A stretch of DNA of 64,000 nucleotides from NCBI GenBank assembly GCA_026014815.1, contig JAOZHP010000151.1:1-64000 (forward strand). Direction: 5' to 3'. This document shows positions 26,270 through 34,647 of the stretch, in pieces (the first letter of the stretch is position 1; the number at the start of each line of letters is the position of its first letter). Origin of the DNA: Candidatus Bathyarchaeota archaeon (GTDB taxonomy: Archaea > Thermoproteota > Bathyarchaeia > TCS64). Made by a program: the position numbers and the translations under genes. Under the pieces are notes generated by a model. That model searched no databases. It was not told where the DNA came from and saw nothing but the letters and a program-made list of their open reading frames with translations.

Positions 26270-27034
26270 TTACCTCCGGCACACCACTAGGGTGATGAGT
26301 TCATCGTTGCGCACTGGCCTACCTGTCTCCTTCTTATACCTCCAGAGGTCCTCGACTCCTTGCCTGAGCCCCTCCTCAGTGATGGGCCTGAACATGCTCC
26401 ACAGCTTCTTCTCAGCGATCTCCACGAACTCCTCCACAGACTGATAACGCTCCTCGCTGTACTCATGGAACTCCACCCTGCCGAACCCCGCGTTACCGAA
26501 GTACTCCTCAAACTCCTCATTGCTGGGGTAAACGTTGAGCTGATTCGGCTTGATCTCAGGAAAATACTTGAACACCACTTTCTCATGGAGCTGTGCGTGA
26601 CCAATGGTCCTGATGACCACTGATCCCTTCTCCTTCAGTGTCCTACCGCACTCGCAGGCAGTCCCCTGCTTGTCCACGATGTGGTGCCAAACCTGACTGC
26701 TGAAGATACTGTCGAGAACTCCGTCTCTCAAGGGGAGCCACTCACCGATACCGTTGAACCAGTGGACATCCTTAGACTTCTCACGTGCTTGACCTAGCAT
26801 TCCGGGCACAGGGTCCATTCCAAGCATCTGGCACTCGGCCTCCCTGCCCACTCCCACAGTGTAAAGCCCAGTACCACAACCCAGGTCAAGGACCCGGGAT
26901 TCCTCGGTTAAACCAGCGAGACTCTTTGTCTCGGCTCCCCACAGCTCGACGTTCTCGCCTCTACGCCCTTTATCATACTCGTTGGCGATCTTGCTGAACG
27001 CTTTCCCCGACTTTTTACTGTAGTCGTAGCTCAT
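26270..27034 (-). CDS. Class I SAM-dependent methyltransferase
   Basis: 254 residues. Motif I is VLDLGCGTGLYTVG (about 46-59), then MLGMDPVPGML (acidic ribose-binding residue), NGIGEWLPLRDGVLDSIFSSQVWHH (motifs IV-V) and a C-terminal helical part. It is of the UbiE/Methyltransf_11 kind, acting on small molecules, quinones or lipids. Nothing around it defines the substrate. The ferritin gene starts 56 bases downstream. Confidence 0.85.
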   Translation of the reverse strand: MSYDYSKKSGKAFSKIANEYDKGRRGENVELWGAETKSLAGLTEESRVLDLGCGTGLYTVGVGREAECQMLGMDPVPGMLGQAREKSKDVHWFNGIGEWLPLRDGVLDSIFSSQVWHHIVDKQGTACECGRTLKEKGSVVIRTIGHAQLHEKVVFKYFPEIKPNQLNVYPSNEEFEEYFGNAGFGRVEFHEYSEERYQSVEEFVEIAEKKLWSMFRPITEEGLRQGVEDLWRYKKETGRPVRNDELITLVVCRR

Positions 27035-27102
27035 CCCAAGAAAACCATCATTGTACGGATATAAAATAAGCTAGAGTCGCAGAAGAGGTTCATCGCTATC
27101 AG

Positions 27103-27612
27103 CTATAGAAAAATGTTCAGTAAATCAGTTAATACACCAGTACCATTCAGGAAATAAAGCATGAATGCTAAAGTTCCAAGCGTAGCAAGTCCTTCGTTAA
27201 CAGCTTTATTACTTGCTCGGGTCAAATGCAAAGCAATTTCTCTATTGGAAAATGGCCAGAGTGGTTTAAACGCATGATGAGTAAAAGCATCACCAATCAA
27301 ATGACTGGTTACACCCATAAAACCTGAGAAAAATCCTATTCCTCCCCATATCCACGTTTTGTATCCATACCAAAATAAAAATCCAAAACCTATACCGGCA
27401 ATGATTGCAGCTAAAATACTGTGAGTTGGGCCTCTATGTCGTATGTTAATACCTTGCCTCTGCCATTTGAGATCCAAATCTGGAAGAGCAGAAAGTGATG
27501 CAGATAAAACAATAATTATTAGACCATTTTCCGAATAAGGAAAAAACATCATAATAGTTGACATAATAAATAGGGTAAGGCCAGAGTGTCCTTTCGCGTA
27601 CAAGTTTATCAC
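27103..27612 (-). CDS. Membrane-bound metal-dependent hydrolase (DUF457/YdjM family)
   Basis: 169 residues from a GTG start, with four or five membrane helices. The family metal motifs occur in order: an N-terminal GHSGLT, an Asp pair in DLDL, HRGPTHS (about 65) and TSHLIGDAFTH (about 107). E. coli YdjM is LexA-controlled and of unknown substrate; many archaea have several copies. The base composition is clearly more AT-rich than the genes before it, and together with the following 270 bases it forms an AT-rich patch ending at a tRNA-Asn gene, a common landing site for inserted DNA. Confidence 0.8.
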   Translation of the reverse strand: MINLYAKGHSGLTLFIMSTIMMFFPYSENGLIIIVLSASLSALPDLDLKWQRQGINIRHRGPTHSILAAIIAGIGFGFLFWYGYKTWIWGGIGFFSGFMGVTSHLIGDAFTHHAFKPLWPFSNREIALHLTRASNKAVNEGLATLGTLAFMLYFLNGTGVLTDLLNIFL

Positions 27613-27850
27613 CTATTACTAATTATAAGATGACGACACCGATCACCAAACAATCCACTTTTTAAACATGCTTTGCTTGCCTTGTTTTTATTACAGACCA
27701 AGGTTCTCTCTCTTACACTCAAATTACATCTATAGGAACGAGGCATTTTCATTCAGATTAAAGTATCAAATAGTTTTAAAGAATTTACTATCCTTTCCAA
27801 TTTATTTGTACATCAGGAAATCGAATACATTAGGTAAAGACTCAGGAAAC

Positions 27851-27860
27851 TTTATTATTT
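27851..27860 (+). promoter_or_regulatory. TATA box for tRNA-Asn
   Basis: TTTATTATTT lies about 30 bases before the mature tRNA start, the expected archaeal spacing. A second AT-rich block, CTATATTTGG, follows nearer the gene. Confidence 0.4.
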
Positions 27861-27886
27861 CAAACCCTATATTTGGGAAGGCGAGA

Positions 27887-27963
27887 GCCGCCATAGCTCA
27901 GCTCGGTAGAGCGTCTGCCTGTTAAGCAGTTGGTCAACGGTTCAATTCCGTTTGGCGGCGCCA
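27887..27963 (+). tRNA. tRNA-Asn (anticodon GTT)
   Basis: The full cloverleaf can be folded by hand: acceptor GCCGCCA pairs with TGGCGGC, the D stem is GCTC/GAGC, the anticodon loop is CTGTTAA giving GTT, and the T arm is AACGG-TTCAATT-CCGTT. The discriminator is G and CCA is encoded. There is no intron. It reads the asparagine codons AAC and AAU. Confidence 0.95.
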
Positions 27964-27969
27964 CTTCTC

Positions 27970-28914
27970 CTAGACTATCTCTACGTCGGTGATGGTCAGC
28001 TGTGTAACCTCGCGCGTCTCAATGTTGACGGTGGCCCTTATCTCCATCTTTATGTTCGGGATGTTTACGTTGGCGGACTGAATCACAAAGTCGAAGTAAC
28101 TCTCCAGCTTCACCTGATACGTGTCTGAGCCAAGCTTACCGACACTCACCTTGTTCCAGACGAGTCCACCGGTCATTGATTCCACAGCTTGCCCCAGAAC
28201 TATCCGTGCGTAGCTCTCACCGAAATCAGTCACCAAGTCACTGAAGTCAGCGTCCCCGTCGATAAGCTCATCGTACAGGCTGTTTGACATCTGGATGAGG
28301 GTGACCTGGCTAGGGTTCGCGATACTAATCCTGAGGGTCTCAACCACCAGCGACTCCGTTAAACTGTTCTGTATCTCAGAGAGCTGGCTGTCAGCCGAAC
28401 TGAAGCTTGATCTCAGGTCGTTCAGGTCAGCCAGCAGGTCGGCGAGGTCGCTTTGAAGCACATCATAGTCTGAATTTAACTCGGTCATCGACTCCTCGAT
28501 TGCCTCAGCGATGTTCTCGACCGAGTCCAGCCTGTCATCCATATCGTTCACGTCTCCTTCCAGCGAGTTCAGGCTGTTCTCCATGATGGTCATGCTGGTC
28601 TCAATGATGCTCATGCTGCTCTCCACTGCTGATATGCTGTCCCCCAGATCGTTGATGGTATCACTTAGAGTGATGATGCCCTCCAGATTCTCGTTTATCA
28701 GCCTGATACTGCTGTTCATGGAACCCATGTTACTGTTGATGTCCTGGATATCATCCTCAAGCTGATCAAGCCTCTCCTCGATGGTCCTGTTACGCTGGTT
28801 CACCAAGCCGGGAAGGAACAAGGCGTACCCGGAGCCCATGCCCAAGCTTGTACCGATGATGAGTCCGATTAAAACGAGAGCCAATGGCTTAGAGCCGACA
28901 TCCTTAGCCTGCAT
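27970..28914 (-). CDS. Membrane-anchored coiled-coil protein
   Basis: 314 residues. A single N-terminal membrane helix (LALVLIGLIIGTSLGMGSGYALFL, about 10-33, given in two parts) is followed by about 150 residues of heptad coiled coil rich in Leu, Ile, Asp, Asn and Ser (ERLDQLEDDIQDIN, SVENIAEAIEESM). The C-terminal 115 residues form an unrecognised alpha/beta domain ending in a run of beta strands (MEIRATVNIETREVTQLTI). The layout suggests an extracellular stalk with a head domain, or a surface spacer. It is convergent with the tRNA-Asn gene, only 6 bases beyond the CCA. Confidence 0.65.
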   Translation of the reverse strand: MQAKDVGSKPLALVLIGLIIGTSLGMGSGYALFLPGLVNQRNRTIEERLDQLEDDIQDINSNMGSMNSSIRLINENLEGIITLSDTINDLGDSISAVESSMSIIETSMTIMENSLNSLEGDVNDMDDRLDSVENIAEAIEESMTELNSDYDVLQSDLADLLADLNDLRSSFSSADSQLSEIQNSLTESLVVETLRISIANPSQVTLIQMSNSLYDELIDGDADFSDLVTDFGESYARIVLGQAVESMTGGLVWNKVSVGKLGSDTYQVKLESYFDFVIQSANVNIPNIKMEIRATVNIETREVTQLTITDVEIV

Positions 28915-28954
28915 GGATCATATGAAGATTGTCTATACAATAAAACTTTGAGGC

Positions 28955-29944
28955 TCAGTCCTTGAAGTGGTCCCATCCACCAGACCTAACAGGGCTCACA
29001 ACGCCGTCCTGCAGCATTGTGACAGTCTTTTCGGCCACAACCTCACCGATCACGTGAAGAACACAGCCCACCTTCTCCAGAGCTTTCCTCACGGCTTCAT
29101 GGCTCTCAGGCCCGAACGTGAACACTAGCTCATACTCCTCGCCTCCGTAGAGAGCCAAGTCAACCGGGTCCAGCATGTTTAGCTCCGCGAAAACCCCAGC
29201 ATCGGGATGGACCGGGGGCTCAGTGACCAGGAAACCCATGCCTGTGCTCCTCATTAAATCAAATAGGCTCACGGCTAGCCCGTCACTGGAGTCCATGCAG
29301 CTGGTCACTGCACCTGTCTCGGCGAGAGCAAGCCCTTCCTTGACCCTAGCCTCAGGCATAAAGATCGAGTCCAATATGTTTTTTCCATCGTCTTGCAGTT
29401 TACAGCCCTCAAGTAGATGCTTAAAACCAGCAGAGGTGAGGCCAAAGAGACCCGTGGTGGCGAGAACGTCACCCGGTTTGGCTCCGCCTGCACGCTTCAT
29501 GATCTTATCCTCCTCCATGACGCCGAGGGCCACACCGGATATGATGATGTCACATGCTTCGTTGGTGTCTCCACCCACGACGTAGCAGCCGTAAGCCTTG
29601 GCGCCCGCATCGAAACCCTTGGCTATCTCCTCCATGACTTCAACCTTTAGGTCGCTTGGGATTCCCGCGCTGGGCATGAAAGCAATCGGCTGGGCTCCCT
29701 TCGCCGCGAGGTCGCTGATATTCATGACGACAGACTTTCGGGCAGCTTGGAACGGCGTCATTCCCTCGGGTACATCGGTCTCCCAGACCAGCATATCCGT
29801 GTTGATGACCAGAGCTCTTCCGTCGCCGAGGCTCAGGGCACTCGCATCGTCCCAGAAAGGAATAGGCATACCCGGCATAGGCGTCAAATGCCTCATGATA
29901 CGCTCGATTAGCCTACGTTCGCCGATATCAGAGACCTTGGTCAA
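28955..29944 (-). CDS. thiL: Thiamine-monophosphate kinase
   Basis: 329 residues from a TTG at 29944, chosen for the AGGTGGATAACG upstream (ribosome site) and the MTKVSDIGERRLIERI start, which matches ThiL. The motifs are FWDDASAL (metal and phosphate binding), VINTDMLVW, VVMNISDLAAKGAQP and VGGDTNEA. ThiL phosphorylates thiamine monophosphate to the active coenzyme TPP in an ATP- and Mg-dependent step. It is divergent from the CoA transferase gene with starts about 100 bases apart. Confidence 0.9.
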   Translation of the reverse strand: MTKVSDIGERRLIERIMRHLTPMPGMPIPFWDDASALSLGDGRALVINTDMLVWETDVPEGMTPFQAARKSVVMNISDLAAKGAQPIAFMPSAGIPSDLKVEVMEEIAKGFDAGAKAYGCYVVGGDTNEACDIIISGVALGVMEEDKIMKRAGGAKPGDVLATTGLFGLTSAGFKHLLEGCKLQDDGKNILDSIFMPEARVKEGLALAETGAVTSCMDSSDGLAVSLFDLMRSTGMGFLVTEPPVHPDAGVFAELNMLDPVDLALYGGEEYELVFTFGPESHEAVRKALEKVGCVLHVIGEVVAEKTVTMLQDGVVSPVRSGGWDHFKD

Positions 29945-30045
29945 CGTTATCCACCTAGGTTTCCGCTGTCCATTGTTTAAAGTTGGCGGGCTAGTAAACG
30001 TAAAATAATGGGGGGTAGTGGGTAATAGGATTGAGATTGACGACA

Positions 30046-31209
30046 ATGAAGATGCCTCTTGAAGACATCAGGGTCCTCGACCTTACACACGTATGGTTCG
30101 GTCCATGGTGCACAATGATGATGGCCGATATGGGAGCCGAGGTCATCAGGATCGAGCCTCCGTGGGGGGCCATAGACAGACTCGCCGAGGGAGCCCTCTT
30201 CGGTGGCGCTAGCTACACTTTCCATCACCTTAACATCAACAAGAAAGACCTGACCCTCAACCTCAAAGACCCCGAGGGCCTCGCAATCTGTAAAGAGCTT
30301 GTGAAAAAGTCTGACGTGGTCGTCCAGAACTTCAGCCCAGGAACCATGGAGGGACTGGGTCTCGGATACGAGGTCCTCAAGGAGTTGAACCCCGGAATAA
30401 TCTACGCGGCCCTCTCAGGCTTCGGTCAATACGGCCCCTACACCAAGTGGAGGAGCTACGCCATGATAGCCGAGGCAATGAGCGGTCACACCATGATCAC
30501 AGGTGAACGCCATGACCCCGAGGGACCACCCATCGAGATGGCCCAAGCCTACGGCGACCTAGGGCCAGGCACCATGGCCACGATGGCCATATTGATGGCA
30601 CTAAGATACAAGGACAAGACAGGAATAGGCCAGATGATAGACGTCGCCCAGCTAGACTGCATGGTGGCTTACAATACCGCCATTACAGGATACTTGCTAT
30701 CAGGCCTGAAACCGATAGAGCTCAGGGAAAAGTTCCCCCGTGGAAGAGGCGCCGGAGGCGTCTACAAGACCAAGGACGATGGATGGATCAGGCTTGCGGC
30801 GTTCGGGCCGAGAGCCCTCGACAGGATAGTTCAACACATGGGAGTGGAGCTTGACGACATCAGTCAGGAGATGATGAAGGAGAAGGTAGCTGATATGAAC
30901 CGTGATGAAGCTGTTAAGCTGTTCACGGGCATCGGGCTGCCTTGCGCACCAGTCTACCACGTGGATGAGGCAATAGATGACCCTCACGTGAACGCCCGTG
31001 ACATGTTCGTGGAGATGGAGCACCCCAAGGCAGGGAAGATAAAACTAATCAACTTCCCAATAAAGTTCTCTGAGACACCGGCCCAGATGAAGACCCCTGC
31101 GCCTACTCTAGGTCAGCACAACAAAGAGCTCCTCACTGAACTCATGGGTTACGACGAGGAAAAGATCAAGGACCTTATGCAGAAAGGCGTGATCAGCTAC
31201 AGCAGGTAG
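30046..31209 (+). CDS. Class III CoA transferase (CaiB/BaiF family)
   Basis: 387 residues from the ATG at 30046. Family III features include the N-terminal IRVLDLTHVWFGPWCTMMMADMGAEV segment (given for its GADVI-like start), SGFGQYGPY (about 128), the catalytic Asp in AYGDLGPG (about 166) and the C-terminal FP.KFSETPA and GQHNKELL blocks. It moves CoA between carboxylic acids through an aspartyl-CoA intermediate. The acids cannot be read from the sequence. The BKACE genes 12 kb away also handle acyl-CoA, which hints at shared acyl metabolism. A tRNA-Thr gene follows. Confidence 0.9.
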   Translation: MKMPLEDIRVLDLTHVWFGPWCTMMMADMGAEVIRIEPPWGAIDRLAEGALFGGASYTFHHLNINKKDLTLNLKDPEGLAICKELVKKSDVVVQNFSPGTMEGLGLGYEVLKELNPGIIYAALSGFGQYGPYTKWRSYAMIAEAMSGHTMITGERHDPEGPPIEMAQAYGDLGPGTMATMAILMALRYKDKTGIGQMIDVAQLDCMVAYNTAITGYLLSGLKPIELREKFPRGRGAGGVYKTKDDGWIRLAAFGPRALDRIVQHMGVELDDISQEMMKEKVADMNRDEAVKLFTGIGLPCAPVYHVDEAIDDPHVNARDMFVEMEHPKAGKIKLINFPIKFSETPAQMKTPAPTLGQHNKELLTELMGYDEEKIKDLMQKGVISYSR

Positions 31210-31257
31210 CCCATAACCATATTTCTTAAATTCTATTTCCTTCATATGGTCAAGAGC

Positions 31258-31333
31258 GCCTCGGTAGCTCAGTGGCCAGAGCGGCAGCCTCGTAAGCTGT
31301 AGGCCGCGGGTTCAAATCCCGCTCGAGGCTCCA
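31258..31333 (+). tRNA. tRNA-Thr (anticodon CGT)
   Basis: Acceptor GCCTCGG pairs with TCGAGGC (one G-T pair). The D arm is GCTC/GAGC, the anticodon stem GCAGC/GCTGT, the loop CTCGTAA giving CGT, and the T arm GCGGG-TTCAAAT-CCCGC. The discriminator is T and CCA is encoded. It reads codon ACG. There is no intron. A TTTCTTAAATTC box lies about 30 bases upstream. It is nearly identical, outside the anticodon arm, to the tRNA-Thr(TGT) at 39288. Confidence 0.95.
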
Positions 31334-31353
31334 CTTTTCATAACTCCGTGGTT

Positions 31354-32751
31354 TTACGCGAGTTTCAGCTGCTTTATCGCGACTACGCTCACCACTATTC
31401 CCGCTATGACTGCTCCCGCCATCAAGGTGGTGTTTCCCGTCAATGAAAGTCCCTGAGTTTCAACCTCGAAGGTAACCTTGTCAATGTTTTCTAGACCATC
31501 TAGACTCCATTCAACACGTTGAGGCTCCATGGATTCGGGGGTGGTTGTCTCATCTGGTACATTGACTACTATGCACTCGTTTCCCTTTTCTCCCCCCTCG
31601 ATTATCAGCTTCATATCTGACTCCTCTGCGTCGTCAACTGCTTCCTGAAGTAGTTCCAGCCATTGTTCATGGGAAGGTGGTTTGAACAGCAATCCGCTTG
31701 TCTCAAAGCTTGCAGTCGTCTCATTACCTTCCACTGAGTACCAGAAAGTTACCTGACTGTCTGTTATACTCAGCTCGGTGGGTTTCAGTACTTCAGTTAT
31801 CATGGCTCTTTCATCTTCATCAAGTGAATCTTCCTCAAGGGCTTCATCCAAGTAAAGGTCCTTGAGGGCGTTCATCTGGGCATCGAGATCGCCTCTTATT
31901 GTTCCCTCGGAGGTCACTTTGAACGTGAACGTCTCTTTCTCGAATATTATATCCACGCTGTATGACTCGATCTCTGTGTATGTGATCTCTTCAAGGTCAA
32001 CCTCTACATCAGAGTAGCTTGATTCCATGCGTTGTATGCCGGACTGTATGCCTGTACCAAAGTTACCTTCCAGAGTCATCTCGACTTTGAATGTAGCTGA
32101 GGCTTCCCCCATCTCACTGGAGATGAGTTCTAGTTTGGTTAACACTACCTCACCGTCTGAGCTATCCGCTATCATCGAGGCTAACTCTGTCTTCATCATG
32201 GGGAACATGACGACGGTCTGCTCTACTTGCTCCCTCGGGTAAAGAGCGTAGTATAAAGTGACATCCATCTCCAAGTCCAGAACACCCTCGAAAGGTGGCT
32301 CCGTAACCGTGAAGGTTAGTGTGCCGTCTAGTCCCACGTATCCTGGATAATCAGTATGGAGATTGATCTCTGTAGTAGGACTGCTGCTTTCTAGTGATAA
32401 CTCGAAGTCAAGATTCGCGAGTGCTGAAGCTAGACTAGCGTCGAGTTTGATGTCGTAGTCTATCTGCACGTTTGTCTCGTTGTCACTCACCGACTCAGTC
32501 TCAACAGAGAGAGTCATGCTTTCATACGAATACTTTGTCTCCCACGAAGACAGGGTGCCTCTGACGGTGATCTCTGATATTATCTCAACTATTTCATCGG
32601 GATAGACTCTAAACGTGATTTGGCCGACGGATGCGTCTACAGCTTCAACCAGCACAGAAATCTGATTTAATGCGGCGGGTAACACGACAAGTGAAAACAA
32701 AATAGTGATGAGGAGACGTTTCCGAGTCCTTAACGATGAAATCCGAGTCAT
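31354..32751 (-). CDS. Secreted or surface protein with C-terminal membrane anchor
   Basis: 465 residues. A basic N-terminus (RTRKRLL) and hydrophobic core form a signal peptide of about 37 residues; the C-terminal 25 residues (AGAVIAGIVVSVVAIKQLKLA) form a membrane anchor. The body is rich in Ser, Thr and Glu with several N-x-S/T sites, which is typical of archaeal surface proteins. I do not recognise a domain. The pattern of alternating beta-like segments suggests a repeated beta-sandwich. It sits between the tRNA-Thr and a divergent amidohydrolase gene. Confidence 0.65.
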   Translation of the reverse strand: MTRISSLRTRKRLLITILFSLVVLPAALNQISVLVEAVDASVGQITFRVYPDEIVEIISEITVRGTLSSWETKYSYESMTLSVETESVSDNETNVQIDYDIKLDASLASALANLDFELSLESSSPTTEINLHTDYPGYVGLDGTLTFTVTEPPFEGVLDLEMDVTLYYALYPREQVEQTVVMFPMMKTELASMIADSSDGEVVLTKLELISSEMGEASATFKVEMTLEGNFGTGIQSGIQRMESSYSDVEVDLEEITYTEIESYSVDIIFEKETFTFKVTSEGTIRGDLDAQMNALKDLYLDEALEEDSLDEDERAMITEVLKPTELSITDSQVTFWYSVEGNETTASFETSGLLFKPPSHEQWLELLQEAVDDAEESDMKLIIEGGEKGNECIVVNVPDETTTPESMEPQRVEWSLDGLENIDKVTFEVETQGLSLTGNTTLMAGAVIAGIVVSVVAIKQLKLA

Positions 32752-32923
32752 AAAATAATTCTAGTTTTATTTGATAATAAAGTTGATTCAGTAAAGAACC
32801 AGATTTCTGTAATCGGTTTTCAAGTATAGATTCTCATCCATTCATGAAATCCTCCCTCTCGATGTGGATGAACTTGTAGAGTTTTAATACCTAAATGGGT
32901 CAATATTCGAAGGAGTCGGCGCG

Positions 32924-34270
32924 TTGACTGATCTATCAATTATCAACGGAACAGTTTTCACTGAAACAGGATTGCTGAAAGCCAATATCTCAGTAAAAAA
33001 CGGAAAAATAACGCAGATAGGCGAAAAATCCACAACAATAGGCTCTGAGCGAGTAATAGACGCGTCTGGGAAACTAGTAATCCCTGGGCTAGTTGACCTC
33101 CACGTCCACTTCAGGGAGCCCGGGTTCACACAGAAAGAGGACTTTCTAACAGGTACCCGTGCAGCTGCGGCGGGAGGCGTCACAACTGTGGTGGATGAAC
33201 CCAACAACAAGCCAGTGACCAACAGCCTTGAAACACTCCGAAAGAAGAAAAAACTCGTCGAAGGCAAGGCTTATGTTGACTATACTTTCAGCGTAGCCCT
33301 CTACGCTGATACGTTGGATCAGGTAAAAGAGCTCAGAATGGATGGCATCAACGCCTTCGCGGTGTTTGACGAGCTAGGTGACAAACCAACTGGCATGAAC
33401 GATACAAGGGTTCTCCTCGATGCCCTCGAAAAAGTGAAGGCAGCAGACGGGGTTGCTCTGCTGAACTGCAGGGAGTCTGATCTTGTGGTAGGAACCATGG
33501 GCAGGCTCAAGGCGTCAAGCAAGACTACTCTGGAGGATTACAACGATCACTTCCCTCACGTAGCGGAGTCCATCGGCGCAGCGAAGAGAATACTCCTAGC
33601 CGACTGGGTCGGCGTAAAGACTCACATGCGCGAAGTCTCAACACTCGAAACAGTTGAGGTGCTTAAGCAGCTGAGCCCCTATATGGGAGGCGTCACCGCT
33701 GAGGTGCGACCTGATCACTTGTTCCTGAACAGGGAAAATGCGGCTGATCTTGGGCCTTTTGCTCAGCAGTGGACTCCGTTGAGGCGTAGGAAGGACTCTG
33801 AGGCTCTATGGGGGGCTTTGAACGATGGAACTGTGAATGTGATCGCGTCGGACCACGCGACTCATACAAAGGCAGAGAAAGAGAGAGGGCTAGAAGACAT
33901 CTGGGCTTCTCCCCCTGGTTTGCCTGCGATAGAGTCAATGCTTCCCCTGCTTCTCACAAGGGTCAACGAGGGAGTGCTTGAGCTGAGCAGGCTGGTCGAG
34001 GCCGCATCAGTGAACCCTGCGAAGGTTATCGGTCAGTACCCCCGAAAGGGGTGTATAAGTGTGGGCTCTGACGCCGACCTTGTCATCGTTGACTTGAATG
34101 CGGAGAAGGTTATCAGGGGAAAGGACTCTAAGGCTAAGACTCACTGGACCCCCTTTGAGGGATGGAAGGTGAAGGGATTGCCTGTCGCTACCTTTGTGCG
34201 TGGCATCGAGACCTTCGTGGACGGGGAGATTGTGGGTAAGCCTGGTCAGGGCAGGTTCCTACCCGCCTAG
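32924..34270 (+). CDS. Dihydroorotase/allantoinase-like amidohydrolase with altered metal site
   Basis: 448 residues from a TTG at 32924. The amidohydrolase barrel starts with HVHFREPG (about 60) and keeps the late ASDHATH (about 307). In dihydroorotase and allantoinase a Lys or Asp bridges the metals and two further His bind the second one. Here the bridging site reads INAFAVFDELG, the AHCED site reads LNCRES and the HVST site reads REVST, so at least two of the usual histidines are missing. The reaction may differ or need one metal. With its deep similarity to cyclic amidases, a ureide or hydantoin-type substrate is possible, but calling it PyrC would be unsafe. Confidence 0.75.
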   Translation: MTDLSIINGTVFTETGLLKANISVKNGKITQIGEKSTTIGSERVIDASGKLVIPGLVDLHVHFREPGFTQKEDFLTGTRAAAAGGVTTVVDEPNNKPVTNSLETLRKKKKLVEGKAYVDYTFSVALYADTLDQVKELRMDGINAFAVFDELGDKPTGMNDTRVLLDALEKVKAADGVALLNCRESDLVVGTMGRLKASSKTTLEDYNDHFPHVAESIGAAKRILLADWVGVKTHMREVSTLETVEVLKQLSPYMGGVTAEVRPDHLFLNRENAADLGPFAQQWTPLRRRKDSEALWGALNDGTVNVIASDHATHTKAEKERGLEDIWASPPGLPAIESMLPLLLTRVNEGVLELSRLVEAASVNPAKVIGQYPRKGCISVGSDADLVIVDLNAEKVIRGKDSKAKTHWTPFEGWKVKGLPVATFVRGIETFVDGEIVGKPGQGRFLPA

Positions 34271-34320
34271 TTTTCGATACCCATATCTACTATCGTTTTA
34301 AGTTCTTCATGGTGTAAACC

Positions 34321-34605
34321 GTGGCTAAGTATATTCTGTTATCCACATTGACATCTGACGGACTGATGACACTGAAGACCAAGCCTGAGCGCATCACTGA
34401 GGTAAACAAGGAGGTCGAGAAACACGGCGTCAAGGTGCTTGAGCAGTACGCTGTTCTAGGCCCTTATGACTTCGTGAGTCTCGTCGAAGCCCCTGACAAC
34501 GAGTCTGTATTCAAGATGAGTGTAGACTTGGGAAGCAGGGGAACCATTAAGATACTGTCTATGCCAGCGACTAAAATAGACGACCTGATAAAGTCACTAA
34601 AATAA
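34321..34605 (+). CDS. GYD-domain protein
   Basis: 94 residues from GTG. It matches small proteins of the GYD family (ferredoxin-like beta-alpha-beta fold): KYILLSTLTSDG at the start, a GVKVLEQYAVLGPYDFVSLVEAPD centre (given for its GPYDFV core) and a SRGTIKILSMPATKID end. The family has no settled function; members occur beside varied metabolic genes. It lies 50 bases after the amidohydrolase and could share its transcript or be expressed by itself from the AT-rich gap. Confidence 0.85.
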   Translation: MAKYILLSTLTSDGLMTLKTKPERITEVNKEVEKHGVKVLEQYAVLGPYDFVSLVEAPDNESVFKMSVDLGSRGTIKILSMPATKIDDLIKSLK

Positions 34606-34647
34606 CCCTTTTTTCTTGCTTCAAGTTGAAATTATGTGAAAAAAAAT
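34606..34647. terminator. Bidirectional T-rich terminator between convergent genes
   Basis: Just after the GYD gene, CCCTTTTTTCTTG gives a T run on the plus strand; the following AAAAAAAATTTATTTTTT stretch, read on the other strand, gives another T-rich run for the DapA-family gene. Both fit T-tract termination in archaea. Confidence 0.5.

Noticed and set aside
27668-27925. 85-codon plus-strand frame before and across tRNA-Asn
   Set aside because: It runs into the tRNA gene, is very AT-rich and has no family features.
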